Below are positions 1 to 9,367 of a stretch of DNA of 64,000 bases, in pieces (position 1 is the stretch's first letter; every line of letters starts with the position of its first letter). A program made the position numbers and the translations under genes. The stretch lies in the NCBI GenBank assembly GCA_039795165.1, contig JBDKER010000009.1, positions 1 through 64,000 on the forward strand, read 5' to 3'. This DNA is from V1-33 sp039795165. GTDB taxonomy: Bacteria; Verrucomicrobiota; Verrucomicrobiia; Verrucomicrobiales; V1-33. Under the pieces are notes generated by a model that did not search any database, was not told where the DNA came from, and was given only the letters and a program-made list of their open reading frames with translations.

Positions 1-309
1 GGCCGGCTTGGGGGCGTCCTTGCGCTTCTTCCAGGCATGGAGCGTCTGGCGGGTGACGCCGAGCACGGCACCGAGTTCCACGTAGGAAGCGACCGTGGCC
101 GGATCGCGGCCTGCCCCCGCCGCCATGCACTGGAGCATCGAACGCTCGGCACGGGTGAGCTTACCGCCCTTCTGCACGCGGCCGACCAGATTGGTGAAGT
201 CGCGTGAGAGGAGCTTTCTGGCAATGTCCGGGGGCACCTGTTCCATCAGATGCCGCGGCGGCGTCAATCTCGGCAGCGGAAGTTGACCTCCTGGCACCCG
301 CATGAGCAT
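1..309 (-). CDS. Helix-turn-helix DNA-binding protein, Nu1/terminase-small-subunit-like, 3' end off window
   Basis: The reverse strand is open from ATG 309 to the left edge (103 codons) with no stop. A basic, Lys/Arg-rich helical region precedes a clear helix-turn-helix: residues reading VASYVELGAVLGVTRQTLHA are followed by the basic WKKRKDAPKP. This turn-recognition-helix-WKK pattern is what phage DNA-packaging Nu1-type and similar small HTH proteins show. An in-frame TGA lies just upstream, so the start must be ATG 309, ATG 303 or a downstream codon such as ATG 246. An AGGAGG stretch lies inside the reading frame but is too far from ATG 246 to decide the start. No other phage gene is visible, so a stand-alone regulator is equally possible. 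Function is inferred from the HTH alone. Confidence 0.6.
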   Translation of the reverse strand, partial: MLMRVPGGQLPLPRLTPPRHLMEQVPPDIARKLLSRDFTNLVGRVQKGGKLTRAERSMLQCMAAGAGRDPATVASYVELGAVLGVTRQTLHAWKKRKDAPKPA

Positions 310-364
310 TCCCGTTCACTGCGCCCACACCCGTCTTGCCGATCCTGCCGGCCTTCAGCCCAAC

Positions 365-535
365 CCGAGATGCGAAAAGGTCTGGCCTTCTGTCGTTCCG
401 GAGGGCCAAAGGCCCGGGGTCATACCAGCCTGGGCCAACGGCCCAGGTGCCGGATGTAGTCATTTCAGAAGGGCTGAAGGTCCGTGCCATCGGTCCGGAA
501 TGGGGTGCCCCTGCAGGGCGGGGTTGTTTCGCTGC
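365..535. repeat. Palindromic intergenic repeat, copy A
   Basis: This non-coding stretch between the HTH gene and the DUF1800 gene holds two nested hairpins. GGGCCAAAGGCCC (403-415) is followed by CATACCAGCC and then the CTGGGCCAACGGCCCAG stem (core 403-448). Further right come the GGGCTGAAGG and GCCCCTGCAGGGC palindromic pieces. The same order of motifs recurs at 32519-32735. Small ORFs crossing this block on both strands read as repetitive Pro/Gly/Arg peptides and are almost certainly not proteins. It fills most of the 348-bp gap at 310-657. Confidence 0.7.
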
Positions 536-587
536 GGCGGCGACAAGGCCGGGACGGTGATCTCCCGCCTGTGAGGTCCAAATTTTC

Positions 588-617
588 TTGCGGGTGTGTG
601 GCGGGAGAATCTAGAAT
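588..617 (+). promoter_or_regulatory. Candidate sigma70-type promoter for the DUF1800 gene
   Basis: TTGCGG (588-593) and TAGAAT (612-617) are separated by 18 bp, about 40 bp before ATG 658. The -10 element matches TATAAT at 5 of 6 positions; the -35 is weak (3 of 6). TAGAAT is part of a tandem AGAATCT duplication, so it could be fortuitous. Confidence 0.28.
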
Positions 618-657
618 CTGGAGAATGGGTGGCTGTGGTGGCTGCCTGTGAATTACG

Positions 658-3600
658 ATGAGAAACGCTGAACTGAACCTGATTCCGGCTGTCCTTGGGA
701 TGGCGGCCGTCCTGACCTTGCGGGTGGCTGGGCAATCGGTGCCACCGATTCTGGGGGTGGATGCTGATGGCAGCGGGATGAGCGATGTTTTTGAGGCGCT
801 GCATGCTGGGATGGGGAAGGCGGGTGATGATCCTGATGGCGATGGTTTTGCGAACTGGCAGGAAGCGGCGGCGGGGACGGATCCACTGGATGCGTCCGAT
901 GCCCTCGTGTTTGAGTCCGTGCAAAATGCGGCTGGGATGGTCGAAGCCACGTGGAGGTCGCAGTTGGGCAAGCGCTATCAGTTGGAAGCGACCGACAGTC
1001 TGGGGTCGGATTGGGCCATGGAAGGCGGGGTCGTGCCGGGAGATGGTGGATTGCGGAAGGTATCGGCTGGGATTGACCGGGCGCGGCGGTTCTATCGATT
1101 GCAGGTGACGGATGCGGACAGCGATGGGGATGGGGTGACGGATTGGGAAGAAGGGAAGGCGGGTACGGATCCGCAGCTTTGGGATAGTGATGGGGATGGG
1201 CGCAGTGATTATGAATACGTGGCGGCGCTCGCGCGGCAGCCCAGTTCGGTGTCGATTGTCGCAGCGGATTCCTGGGCCACGGAATTCGGCCGGAAAGGCA
1301 ATTGGCAGATCATCCGGCGGGGCGGATTCGGTGCGCTCAGCATTCCGATCACTGTGAGTGGATCTGCGACACCGGGGGTGGATTTCACCCTCTCTGCGGT
1401 TGGCCGGGTGACGCTGCCGGAAGGGGTGAACCGGGCGGTCGTGACCCTCAATGCGCTGAGCGATGCGGTTCTCGAAGAAGCCGAGACCGTGGTCCTGACG
1501 CTGGGGCACGGGGCGGCCTATGCGCTGGAAGGTCCTGCGTCGGCCACTGTGACGATTGTGAGTCAGGGACTGGTGGGACAATACTTCAATGATGCCAGCG
1601 GAACCTATGTGTTCGGGGACACGGTGGGGAATTTCAATCCTGCGCAGCTGCGGCTGACGCGGCGCGATCCTGCGGTATCGTTTCAATGGGGCAGCGGGAC
1701 GCCGTCGCCACTGATTGCCAATGACGACGTGTATTCCGTGCGCTGGAGTGGCTTTGTGATTCCAAAATTTGGCGAGGAATACACCTTGTTTGCCACTGCC
1801 GACCGTGGCGTGAAGGTGTATGTCAGTCCCGTGGCCATCACCGGTGCGGCAGGTCAATCGCGCATCGATGCCTGGTCGACGACGAACCCGACCACCCGTT
1901 ACTCGAACAATCTGATTTCAAGCAGTGCCGTCATGGATGGATTGCCCGGTCGGGTGGCGATTGCGGGTCGGCCCTATCATGTGCTGGTGGAGTACCGGGA
2001 TTCCGCGACCTTTCCGGCGGATGCGGGCATTGAGCTGCGGTGGTCGAGTCCGAGTCAGCCCGAGGAAGTGATTCCGGTGAGTGCGTTCACGAGCGAAGGA
2101 TTCATTGGGGAGGTTCCCGTCTTATCCGGGCCGATGGTGACGACGGCGGTGACCGGGGCACCGTTTGCGTGGCAGATTCCGGCGACGAACCGGCCGCAGA
2201 CGTATGCGGCCTACGGTCTGCCGTCCGGGTTGAAGGTTGATGCGGCGACTGGTCAGATCAGCGGGACGGTGACGGCTCCTGCCGGCTATTACTTTGCGAC
2301 GGTGATGGCCGGCAATGGGGGTGGGACGGCGGCTGGGCAACTGACGATCTGTGTGATTGGGACCGGTGGGCGGTTGACCTATGAATTCTGGAGCGGGGTC
2401 TCGGCGCCGACCGCCGAGGGAATTGCGGCCGTTCCGCTGCATGCGGTGCCTACGAGCCGGAGCGAGATCACGAGCACGCAGGTGACGGCGAACCGGGGCG
2501 ATTACTTTGGCGACCGCATGCATGGTTATCTGACCGCACCGTTCAGTGGTGATTATGTATTCCATGTGAGTGCCGATGAGAATGTTGAGCTGTGGATTTC
2601 CGGCAGTGCCGATCCCGGGCGGCGGCTCAAGCGGTCGTGGATTGTGAATGGTCAGGTGCCGGCGGGGTCGTGGTCGGGGCAGCCGACGCAGCAATCGCTT
2701 CCAGTGCGGCTGAAGGCTGGGGAACGGTATTACTTTGAAGCGATCCGGCGCGAGATGACAGGCGGCGATCATTTCCAGGTGGGTTGGCAGAAGCCGGGAG
2801 ATGCGGCCCCCGAGGTGATTCCTTCCTATGCGCTCTCGCCCTTCACGGCGGAAGCGGGCGGGGGCAATGGCGACACGGTCTACATCGCTCATCTCAAGCC
2901 GCAGGGCGGGGCCATGACGCTCGGGAGTGGATCCGCGGTTCTGCGCGTCAATGCCGCCAAAACGTCCGCGCGGCTCAGCTTCACCTACAGCAATCTGTCC
3001 GGCCCCATCATTTCGCAGCATATTCATGACAATCGTGGGCAGCCTGGTCCGGTGGGTGCGATTGTATTCGATATCGACGAGGCTGCACCCGATGGCAAAG
3101 GCGTGCGGGTATGGGATTTCCATCCGACCGGCAATCACACGGTGTCCGACGTGATTGCCAGCGTCGAGAGCGGTCAGGCCTATATCAATCTTCATACGCA
3201 GCTGTATCCGGCGGGTGAGATCAAAGGCATGTTTCAGGCGCTCAGTGGGTCGCAGTTCTTTGTGCCGCCGGCGCAGCCACCGGCCGCCGAACTGACCCTG
3301 CCGACGGATAGTGCGGCGAGGCAGCGGGAGATTGTGCGGTTTCTGCAGCAGGCGACCTTCGGGGCCCGTCCGGACGCCGATGGTGTCGCTCCCTGGGATC
3401 CTGACAGCATCGAAGCCGTGGCGGCGCTGGGATATGCGGGCTGGATTGATGCACAACTGGCGCTCGATCGCGGTCCCGATCCGGAAACCTTGGTCACGCA
3501 GACCCTGCCACCGCGGACTATCTACGTGGCACCGACGGCATCGCTGCGGACCCTGCGCGCGAATGGCAATGCGACCGGCTACAATGGGAGTGGACCGCTC

Positions 3601-5670
3601 GCGAGCCACGTGGCAGATTTCTATGCGAAGTTTCCCAAGTCATCGGTCGGCACTGTTGGTGCGCCGCTGGAGGATTCCGCGGAAATCTGGCGGGCGTGGT
3701 GGAAATTCAGCTGCACGGCCCCTGATCAGCTGCGGCACCGGGTCGCCTTTGCGCTCAGTCAGATGTTTGTTGTCTCCGAGGAAGGCGAACTGGACGAGCA
3801 GGCGAGGGGATTGACGCATTACCATGATCTTCTCTACTGGCATGGGCTGGGGAATTTCCGGACTCTGCTCCAGAAAGTAACGCTCAATCCATCGATGGGG
3901 CGGTATCTCGATATGCTGAACAGCAAGAAGCCGAATCCCGCGACGGGATCGATTCCGAATGAGAACTTCGCCCGCGAAGTCCTCCAGTTGTTCTCGATGG
4001 GCGTGCGGCGGCTGCATCCCGATGGCACGGTCGTGCTCGACTCCGCGGGACTCCCGATCAATACCTATGATCAACCGGAGGTTGTCGGTTTCGCGCATGT
4101 GTTCACTGGATGGGTGCAGCCATCGAATGGATCGAACTATGTGCTGCCGATGATTCCGCGGGCGTCCGATCACGATGACGGCGACAAGCTGCTGCTGGAA
4201 CATGTGGTCATTCCGGCGGCTGCGGCCACCACGGCGAGCTGCGAGAGCGAGCTGGCCGCTGCGCTCGATGTGATCTTTCATCATCCGAATACGGGACCGT
4301 TTGTGTGCCGTCAGCTCATTCAGCGCATGGTGACGGCCAATCCGAGTCCTGGCTATGTGTACCGGACGGCGAGGGTTTTTGCGAACAACGGGGCAGGGGT
4401 GCGTGGCGACATGGCAGCGGTGGTGAAGGCGATCCTGCTCGATCCCGAAGCCCGCAATGCCGCGCCGAGGCTCCAGCCTGGTTTCGGTCATCTCAAGGAA
4501 CCACTGGTGCGGGCCACCCAGATGCTGCGCGCCTTCCGGGGCTTTTCCTATGGCGAACGCAATTACGGCAATGTGAAAGTGATCGGGACCGCGGTCGTCA
4601 GCCCGAATGCGCCGGTCAATGTGAACGCCCCGCTGGCTACGACTGGCTACACCCTTGTGGGATCGACGGCTCTGTTCCCTGGCAATGTGATCAATCTTTC
4701 CGGTCAGAATCCGGCGTCGGATAACGGCACATGGATCTTTCAGGGGAATGGCCAGCCGCTCAGCCGCTGGACCTCTGCCACTCCGCCAGCCGGGGCCGCC
4801 ACGGCCGTCAGTCTGACCAGCGATGTGGCGGATCTCACGCAGCCGCTGCCGCAGACGAACCGGCTCGTGATTGAAGGCATTCCCGTGACCACGGGCAGTG
4901 TCATTCTGCTGCGCAATCAGAGCAATACGGCCGAGAATGGAGTTTACGTGTTCGAAGCCATTGACCAGCCGCTGCGGCGCTGGAGTGAAGCGGATGAACC
5001 GGCGGAACTCAACGGGGCGGTCATCGCGGTGGCTGCCTTCCGCGATCCGGTCACCCAGGCGTACAGCAGCCGGACCCTGAGGCAGACGGCCACCGTCACT
5101 GCGGTGGGGACCAGCGCCATCACCTTTGCCGATACCACAGACACCGTTTCCGGCCGCCGTGCATGGGAAATGGGCACTACCGGAGGATCGTCCTTCGATC
5201 AGACCCCGCTCAAATCGCCGACGGTCTTCAATTTCTTTGAACCCGACTACATGTTCTCCGGGGAGACGGGGAATTCCGGGCTATTCAGTCCTGAGTTTCA
5301 GATCACGAGCGAGACCAGTGCGGTGAATACAGCGAACTGGTTTTATGAACTGAGCCGCCGCAACAATACGAATACGACCACGCAGGCCACGCCGCACACG
5401 TATGGTCAGGGCTATGCCTATGGGGATCCCATCAAGCGTGATGTGAAGATGGATGTGACGGCTGAGTTGGCATTGGCGGCGAATGCGGGATCGCTGGTCG
5501 ACCGGATCGCTGGACTGCTCATGCCTGGTCAGATGACTGCGTCGCTGCGATCCCTGCTGGTGAACTACATTGGATCGCTGCCGGCGGGCACACCGGCCGA
5601 CCGGATGACGAGGGTCTGCGAAGCCCTTTATCTGGTTTCGCTCTGCCCTGAATTTGCGCATCAGAACTGA
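658..5670 (+). CDS. Secreted multidomain DUF1800 protein (Calx-beta, PA14, CHRD domains)
   Basis: A 1670-residue exported protein of the PVC DUF1800 family, whose biochemical role is not established. From the N-terminus: signal peptide (about 1-25); two DxDGDG calcium-loop regions of thrombospondin-3 type (about 32-80 and 151-190); a Calx-beta-like segment (about 220-300); a PA14-like domain starting GLVGQYF (about 305-480); a putative-Ig segment with LPSGLKVDAATGQISGT (about 490-570); a second PA14-like region (about 575-730); a CHRD domain with SQHIHDNRG and PAGEIKG (about 743-865); then DUF1800 (about 890 to the end, starting with FLQQATFGARP). DUF1800 is interrupted at about 1304-1494 by two phage-tail-like repeats. 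It is followed 17 bp later by a DUF1501 gene, the usual partner, so the two are probably co-transcribed. ATG 658 is chosen because the signal peptide follows directly; no Shine-Dalgarno sequence is seen. Confidence 0.9.
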   Translation: MRNAELNLIPAVLGMAAVLTLRVAGQSVPPILGVDADGSGMSDVFEALHAGMGKAGDDPDGDGFANWQEAAAGTDPLDASDALVFESVQNAAGMVEATWRSQLGKRYQLEATDSLGSDWAMEGGVVPGDGGLRKVSAGIDRARRFYRLQVTDADSDGDGVTDWEEGKAGTDPQLWDSDGDGRSDYEYVAALARQPSSVSIVAADSWATEFGRKGNWQIIRRGGFGALSIPITVSGSATPGVDFTLSAVGRVTLPEGVNRAVVTLNALSDAVLEEAETVVLTLGHGAAYALEGPASATVTIVSQGLVGQYFNDASGTYVFGDTVGNFNPAQLRLTRRDPAVSFQWGSGTPSPLIANDDVYSVRWSGFVIPKFGEEYTLFATADRGVKVYVSPVAITGAAGQSRIDAWSTTNPTTRYSNNLISSSAVMDGLPGRVAIAGRPYHVLVEYRDSATFPADAGIELRWSSPSQPEEVIPVSAFTSEGFIGEVPVLSGPMVTTAVTGAPFAWQIPATNRPQTYAAYGLPSGLKVDAATGQISGTVTAPAGYYFATVMAGNGGGTAAGQLTICVIGTGGRLTYEFWSGVSAPTAEGIAAVPLHAVPTSRSEITSTQVTANRGDYFGDRMHGYLTAPFSGDYVFHVSADENVELWISGSADPGRRLKRSWIVNGQVPAGSWSGQPTQQSLPVRLKAGERYYFEAIRREMTGGDHFQVGWQKPGDAAPEVIPSYALSPFTAEAGGGNGDTVYIAHLKPQGGAMTLGSGSAVLRVNAAKTSARLSFTYSNLSGPIISQHIHDNRGQPGPVGAIVFDIDEAAPDGKGVRVWDFHPTGNHTVSDVIASVESGQAYINLHTQLYPAGEIKGMFQALSGSQFFVPPAQPPAAELTLPTDSAARQREIVRFLQQATFGARPDADGVAPWDPDSIEAVAALGYAGWIDAQLALDRGPDPETLVTQTLPPRTIYVAPTASLRTLRANGNATGYNGSGPLASHVADFYAKFPKSSVGTVGAPLEDSAEIWRAWWKFSCTAPDQLRHRVAFALSQMFVVSEEGELDEQARGLTHYHDLLYWHGLGNFRTLLQKVTLNPSMGRYLDMLNSKKPNPATGSIPNENFAREVLQLFSMGVRRLHPDGTVVLDSAGLPINTYDQPEVVGFAHVFTGWVQPSNGSNYVLPMIPRASDHDDGDKLLLEHVVIPAAAATTASCESELAAALDVIFHHPNTGPFVCRQLIQRMVTANPSPGYVYRTARVFANNGAGVRGDMAAVVKAILLDPEARNAAPRLQPGFGHLKEPLVRATQMLRAFRGFSYGERNYGNVKVIGTAVVSPNAPVNVNAPLATTGYTLVGSTALFPGNVINLSGQNPASDNGTWIFQGNGQPLSRWTSATPPAGAATAVSLTSDVADLTQPLPQTNRLVIEGIPVTTGSVILLRNQSNTAENGVYVFEAIDQPLRRWSEADEPAELNGAVIAVAAFRDPVTQAYSSRTLRQTATVTAVGTSAITFADTTDTVSGRRAWEMGTTGGSSFDQTPLKSPTVFNFFEPDYMFSGETGNSGLFSPEFQITSETSAVNTANWFYELSRRNNTNTTTQATPHTYGQGYAYGDPIKRDVKMDVTAELALAANAGSLVDRIAGLLMPGQMTASLRSLLVNYIGSLPAGTPADRMTRVCEALYLVSLCPEFAHQN

Positions 5671-5687
5671 ACAAGGAGCCCATGGAT

Positions 5688-7214
5688 ATGACATCGAGAG
5701 AACTGACATCCCGGAGGAATTTCCTGCAGCGTGCCACGGGGCTGGCGGCGGGAGCAGCGGTGAGCCGGACCCTGCTGGATCTGCGGCTCGTGAGCAATGC
5801 GCTCGCCGCAGTCGATGTGTCCGATTACCGGGCCCTTGTCTGTCTTTTCATGGCGGGAGGGAACGACAACAACAATCTGCTGGTGCCGGCTCCCGGCGAT
5901 GCCCGCTATGCCGGGTACAAGCAGGCGCGCGGTGCACGTCTCGCGCTGTGGGAAGACCAGGCAGCGGCGGCGGCCCGTCCTGATGCCGCGGCCAATCCCA
6001 ACAACTACTGGGTGCTGCCGCTCGCGGCGACGCCCGGCGGGCAGTACGGGGTACACAACTCCATGCCGGCCGTGCAGTCGCTCTTTGCGCAGGGCAAACT
6101 CGCCTTTGTTGCCAATGCCGGGGTCCTCGTCGAACCAGTCACCAAGGCGCAGTACCTCGCGAAACTGAAGCGGATGCCCCCGCAGCTTTTTTCACATAAT
6201 GATCAAGTGACCCAATGGCAGACGTCCGTGCCTGATAACATCAGCCGGACTGGTTGGGGCGGACGGACGGCCGACCGCATCCGCGAGGAACTGGCGAATC
6301 TCGGATTACCCACCGGAGCGATTTCCATGTCCGTTTCGCTCGCGGGCAGCAACACATGGGAGGTGGGCGACAGCGTCAGCCAGTTTCAGGTCAGTACCTC
6401 CGGAGCGGTCGCCTTCCAGCAGTACAGCGGCGCGCGCAAAACGGTCATTGATCAGATCCTGCGTCAGCCGTCCAACGGGGGCAGTGGTGCTCTCAATACC
6501 GAGCGGAAGAACCTGCATCTGCGGGATTTTCAGCTGGTCAACGAGCGGGCGATTTTCAACGGGGCCGCGCTCAGCACGGCGCTCACGCGGCTGACCGCCG
6601 GCAATCCCGATGCGGCGGCCGGAGCTGCCATCGACACGGCCTTCGGGATCGGTGGCGGGGTGACCTATGGCAGCATGAGCGGACTCGAGCAGCAGTTGCA
6701 CACGGTGGCGCGCATCATTGCCGAGCGGAACTACCTCGGCATGCGGCGCCAGATTTTCTTCTGTCAGATCGGTGGCTACGACACGCACGGCGACCAGCCG
6801 GTGGCGCATGCCGGATTGCTTGCGACGCTCAGCCGCAGCATCGGGAAATTCCATGCGGCCACTACGTCCCTCGGGGTATCGGATAAGGTGACCGGTTTCA
6901 CGGCGAGCGATTTCGGGCGCACCTTCAAGTCGAACGGGCTTGGTTCCGATCACGCATGGGGATCGCACCAGATGGTGTTTGGCGGGGCCGTGCGGGGTGG
7001 TCAGATCTACGGGAAGTATCCGGAACTGGCGCTCAATGGGCCCGATGATTATGATACAGGATCCGGGGCCACCGGCCGCTGGATTCCGACCCTCAGTGCC
7101 GATGAATATTCGGCGACGCTGGCGCGCTGGTTCGGTCTGGGCGATGCCGAACTCGACGCCGTGTTCCCGAATCTGCACCGGTTCGGGAATCGGAATGTCG
7201 GCTTCCTTGGCTGA
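5688..7214 (+). CDS. DUF1501 protein, Tat-exported, partner of DUF1800
   Basis: DUF1501 proteins are exported proteins of unknown biochemistry found next to DUF1800 or cytochrome-like partners; I recall them as distant relatives of the alkaline-phosphatase/sulfatase superfamily. The N-terminus has a twin-arginine-type signal (TSRRNFLQRATGLAAGAAVS) and a hydrophobic stretch ending near ALA. Diagnostic stretches include LVCLFMAGGNDNNN, the GGYDTHGDQ motif and ASDFGRTFKSNGLGSDHAWG near the C-terminus. AAGGAG at 5673-5678 lies 9 nt before ATG 5688 and only 3 nt before ATG 5682, so 5688 is preferred; this is one of few genes here with a clear Shine-Dalgarno. It lies 17 bp after the DUF1800 stop, which supports an operon and a joint secreted function. 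Confidence 0.9.
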   Translation: MTSRELTSRRNFLQRATGLAAGAAVSRTLLDLRLVSNALAAVDVSDYRALVCLFMAGGNDNNNLLVPAPGDARYAGYKQARGARLALWEDQAAAAARPDAAANPNNYWVLPLAATPGGQYGVHNSMPAVQSLFAQGKLAFVANAGVLVEPVTKAQYLAKLKRMPPQLFSHNDQVTQWQTSVPDNISRTGWGGRTADRIREELANLGLPTGAISMSVSLAGSNTWEVGDSVSQFQVSTSGAVAFQQYSGARKTVIDQILRQPSNGGSGALNTERKNLHLRDFQLVNERAIFNGAALSTALTRLTAGNPDAAAGAAIDTAFGIGGGVTYGSMSGLEQQLHTVARIIAERNYLGMRRQIFFCQIGGYDTHGDQPVAHAGLLATLSRSIGKFHAATTSLGVSDKVTGFTASDFGRTFKSNGLGSDHAWGSHQMVFGGAVRGGQIYGKYPELALNGPDDYDTGSGATGRWIPTLSADEYSATLARWFGLGDAELDAVFPNLHRFGNRNVGFLG

Positions 7215-7304
7215 AGTGTCAGGAATCGCGGGGTTTTCGCTCGATGGCTGACGTCCGCATTCCGGGTCATGGCCTGCGGGCTTCCGTGGTGTCTGGCGAT
7301 CCGT

Positions 7305-8984
7305 TCACGCCCGGTGGCGTGCGGAATCGGCGAAGTATTGTTCCATGCGCTCGCGGAGCGACTGATAGAACTGCTGTTTCATGGCCTCGAGGAGGGCAGG
7401 TTTTTCTGCGGCACCCGGGCGGTTCTTTTCGGCTTCGAGGCGTTCGTGGAATTGCTGTTCCATTTCGATGAGGGAATCGAGGAAGGCCTGGGCGGCGCGG
7501 GTTTGTTCGACGCCGTCGGTGAAGGCGTGTTCGAGGTCGCGGCTGCGGGAATTGAAGGCGACCTTGCCGCTGTTCACTTGTTCGAGGTAGCGTTGGTGGG
7601 CGCGGCGGAACCCCTTGTGGTCGGCCTGGAATCTCATTTCGTCGCGGTCCACGAGCGTGTCGTACGGACCGGGAGCGCAGAAGAATTTCACGACGAGGGG
7701 AATCGTGTCCACGAGCATGAAAAGGAGCGTGAGGATCAGGTAGGTCCACCATGCGAAATTGGCGCGGGCGTCCTTGTCATCGAAGAGGCGGTGCAGGGCG
7801 AGAGTCTGCGTGAGGATGTCGCGGCGTGGTTCGGCGCGCAGGGCCGTGGTGCGGGCCGTGAGGTCCGCCGAGGCCGCCGCAAGGTCGTCCTGGGCACGCT
7901 TGAGATCGCCGAGCAGACTATCGATCTGCTGACGGATGGCAGCGCGGATCTGATTCTGCTGTTCGACGAACTGGCCTGCCTGGTCCTGCTGGATCTTGCG
8001 CCGCAGTTCCGTGAGTCGGGCTTCCTCTTCCTTGTTCTTCTCGGCCTCCGCGAGAAGCTTGAGATCGAAGGCATCGGTGGCCGACTTCATGGCGGCATTG
8101 AGGCGGGTCTCGAGCCCTGTCTTCTCAGCGCTGGCACTCTCGAGGAGACCACCGATCCGCTTCAGCTCGGCACGGCGCCAGTCGAGCTGGTCGCTGCGGA
8201 TCGATTTGGCGCGCGGCCCTTCCCCGACCATGCCAGAACGCTGGCCATTGAGTTCGCGTTCGAATTCCGCCTGCCAGAAGGCGAGTTCCGTCTGGATTTT
8301 GGTGTAGGCCGGGGTCAGTTCCGCAATCTGTTTCTCGACGGCTTCGAGACTCCTGCGGAAGGCGGCGGTGGCTTCTTCGACCGACTTCTTGAGTTCCGTC
8401 TGCTGTTCGTCGCTCAGGCCGGCGGCGATGTCGCCATTTTCCGCCTGTTCCTTGGCGAGGAATTCCGCCTTGAAACTGTCGTTCCACTTCTGCTGCTGGG
8501 TGGCGATTTCCGTTTTGATGGTATCGGCCGATGCGGTGAGTCGGCCGCGGGTTTGCTCGTGTGCCGTGACGACGGCCGCGATGTCGGCGTCGCGTTCCTT
8601 TTCAATGACACTGTTCACCGTGTCCCGGAACAGCAGCAGCACCAGTGGATGCGCAATCGTCAGTCCCATGAGCATGGCCACCACGAAGCGCAGCGTGAAC
8701 TGCCCGAGCTTCCGGAAGGGCGAAAGATACGACCGGTAACTCGCCAGCAGCGCGCGGTCGATCGTCAGAATGATGAACGCCCACACCGCCGCGACCGGAA
8801 AGACCACCATCCATTTGTCCGTGAGGGTCGAGATCGCGTAGGCCGAGGCGATGAAGGCAAAGCCCGACGGCACCAGTACGGTGGCTCCGAACGCGACATA
8901 CTTGCGCTGTTCCCAGTCGGGACAGCGTTCGAGTGCCTCGGTGCCCGCACCGGAAAGCCAGAAGAACAGTCGCTTCAGATTCAT
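7305..8984 (-). CDS. DUF4407 membrane protein with long coiled coil
   Basis: A 559-residue inner-membrane protein matching DUF4407, of unknown function. The first about 140 residues hold an amphipathic start (MNLKRLFFWLSGAG) and three or four membrane segments, including the IILTIDRALLASYRSYLSP stretch typical of the family. A long charged, heptad-rich region (about 140-410, rich in E, K, Q and A) should form a coiled coil. A further hydrophobic segment follows (WWTYLILTLLFMLVDTIPLV, about 425-445), then a cytoplasmic-looking helical tail. The frame continues to a GTG at 8993, but ATG 8984 gives the standard family N-terminus. It is the last of three minus-strand genes after the multicopper oxidase, 77 bp from its neighbour; a link to copper handling is only positional. 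Confidence 0.85.
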   Translation of the reverse strand: MNLKRLFFWLSGAGTEALERCPDWEQRKYVAFGATVLVPSGFAFIASAYAISTLTDKWMVVFPVAAVWAFIILTIDRALLASYRSYLSPFRKLGQFTLRFVVAMLMGLTIAHPLVLLLFRDTVNSVIEKERDADIAAVVTAHEQTRGRLTASADTIKTEIATQQQKWNDSFKAEFLAKEQAENGDIAAGLSDEQQTELKKSVEEATAAFRRSLEAVEKQIAELTPAYTKIQTELAFWQAEFERELNGQRSGMVGEGPRAKSIRSDQLDWRRAELKRIGGLLESASAEKTGLETRLNAAMKSATDAFDLKLLAEAEKNKEEEARLTELRRKIQQDQAGQFVEQQNQIRAAIRQQIDSLLGDLKRAQDDLAAASADLTARTTALRAEPRRDILTQTLALHRLFDDKDARANFAWWTYLILTLLFMLVDTIPLVVKFFCAPGPYDTLVDRDEMRFQADHKGFRRAHQRYLEQVNSGKVAFNSRSRDLEHAFTDGVEQTRAAQAFLDSLIEMEQQFHERLEAEKNRPGAAEKPALLEAMKQQFYQSLRERMEQYFADSARHRA

Positions 8985-9061
8985 GGCCGACACGGTAATG
9001 CCGCACCCATGGGAAGCAACCGCCGTGGCTCAGATGCGGCGTAGGGAAATCCCCGGTGGGC

Positions 9062-9319
9062 TTACTTCCCAAGCTTCTTGAGGTATTTCGCGGGGTTCTG
9101 TTCGAACTTCTTGACGCAGGGCTTGCAGCAGAAGCGGACTTCCTGGTCGCCATAGGTTTTGCTGAGGGGTTTTCCCATGCTGCCTAGTTCGTTGTCGGTC
9201 ACGATGCAGGATTTGAGGGGGTAGCGCTTTGGCTTGGGCGCGGCGGCAAGAGCGTCTGGAACAAGGCTGGCGAGGGCGGCAATGGCGGCGAGAACGATGG
9301 TGATGGCGTTGGATTTCAT
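9062..9319 (-). CDS. Small secreted YHS/TRASH-like metal-binding protein
   Basis: An 85-residue protein with an N-terminal signal peptide (hydrophobic to about residue 26, ending DALAAA) and a compact Cys-containing module: KSCIVTDNELGSMGKP, then RFCCKPCVKKFEQNP. A single Cys, a spacer, then a CC-x2-C cluster followed by a KKF-x4-PAKY tail is the layout of YHS/TRASH-type heavy-metal-binding modules. The gene begins 48 bp downstream of the multicopper oxidase stop on the same strand, so a periplasmic copper-binding role is a reasonable inference. Metal specificity cannot be read from sequence. Confidence 0.75.
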   Translation of the reverse strand: MKSNAITIVLAAIAALASLVPDALAAAPKPKRYPLKSCIVTDNELGSMGKPLSKTYGDQEVRFCCKPCVKKFEQNPAKYLKKLGK

Positions 9320-9367
9320 GTTGGTGGCGTATGCGGGTTACTGTTTGTCAGGATTCGGGTGGAGGAA

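Noticed and set aside
1..309. Prophage at the left edge
   Set aside because: One Nu1-like HTH is not enough: no integrase, capsid, portal or attachment site is visible.
161..574. Several small ORFs on both strands near the left edge
   Set aside because: They lie in the palindromic repeat A and read as its reverse-complement peptides; such ORFs are a known annotation artefact.
7269..9044. A 591-codon open frame on the plus strand
   Set aside because: It is antisense to the DUF4407 gene, which has family-specific motifs and membrane segments. Long antisense frames are expected in high-GC DNA.
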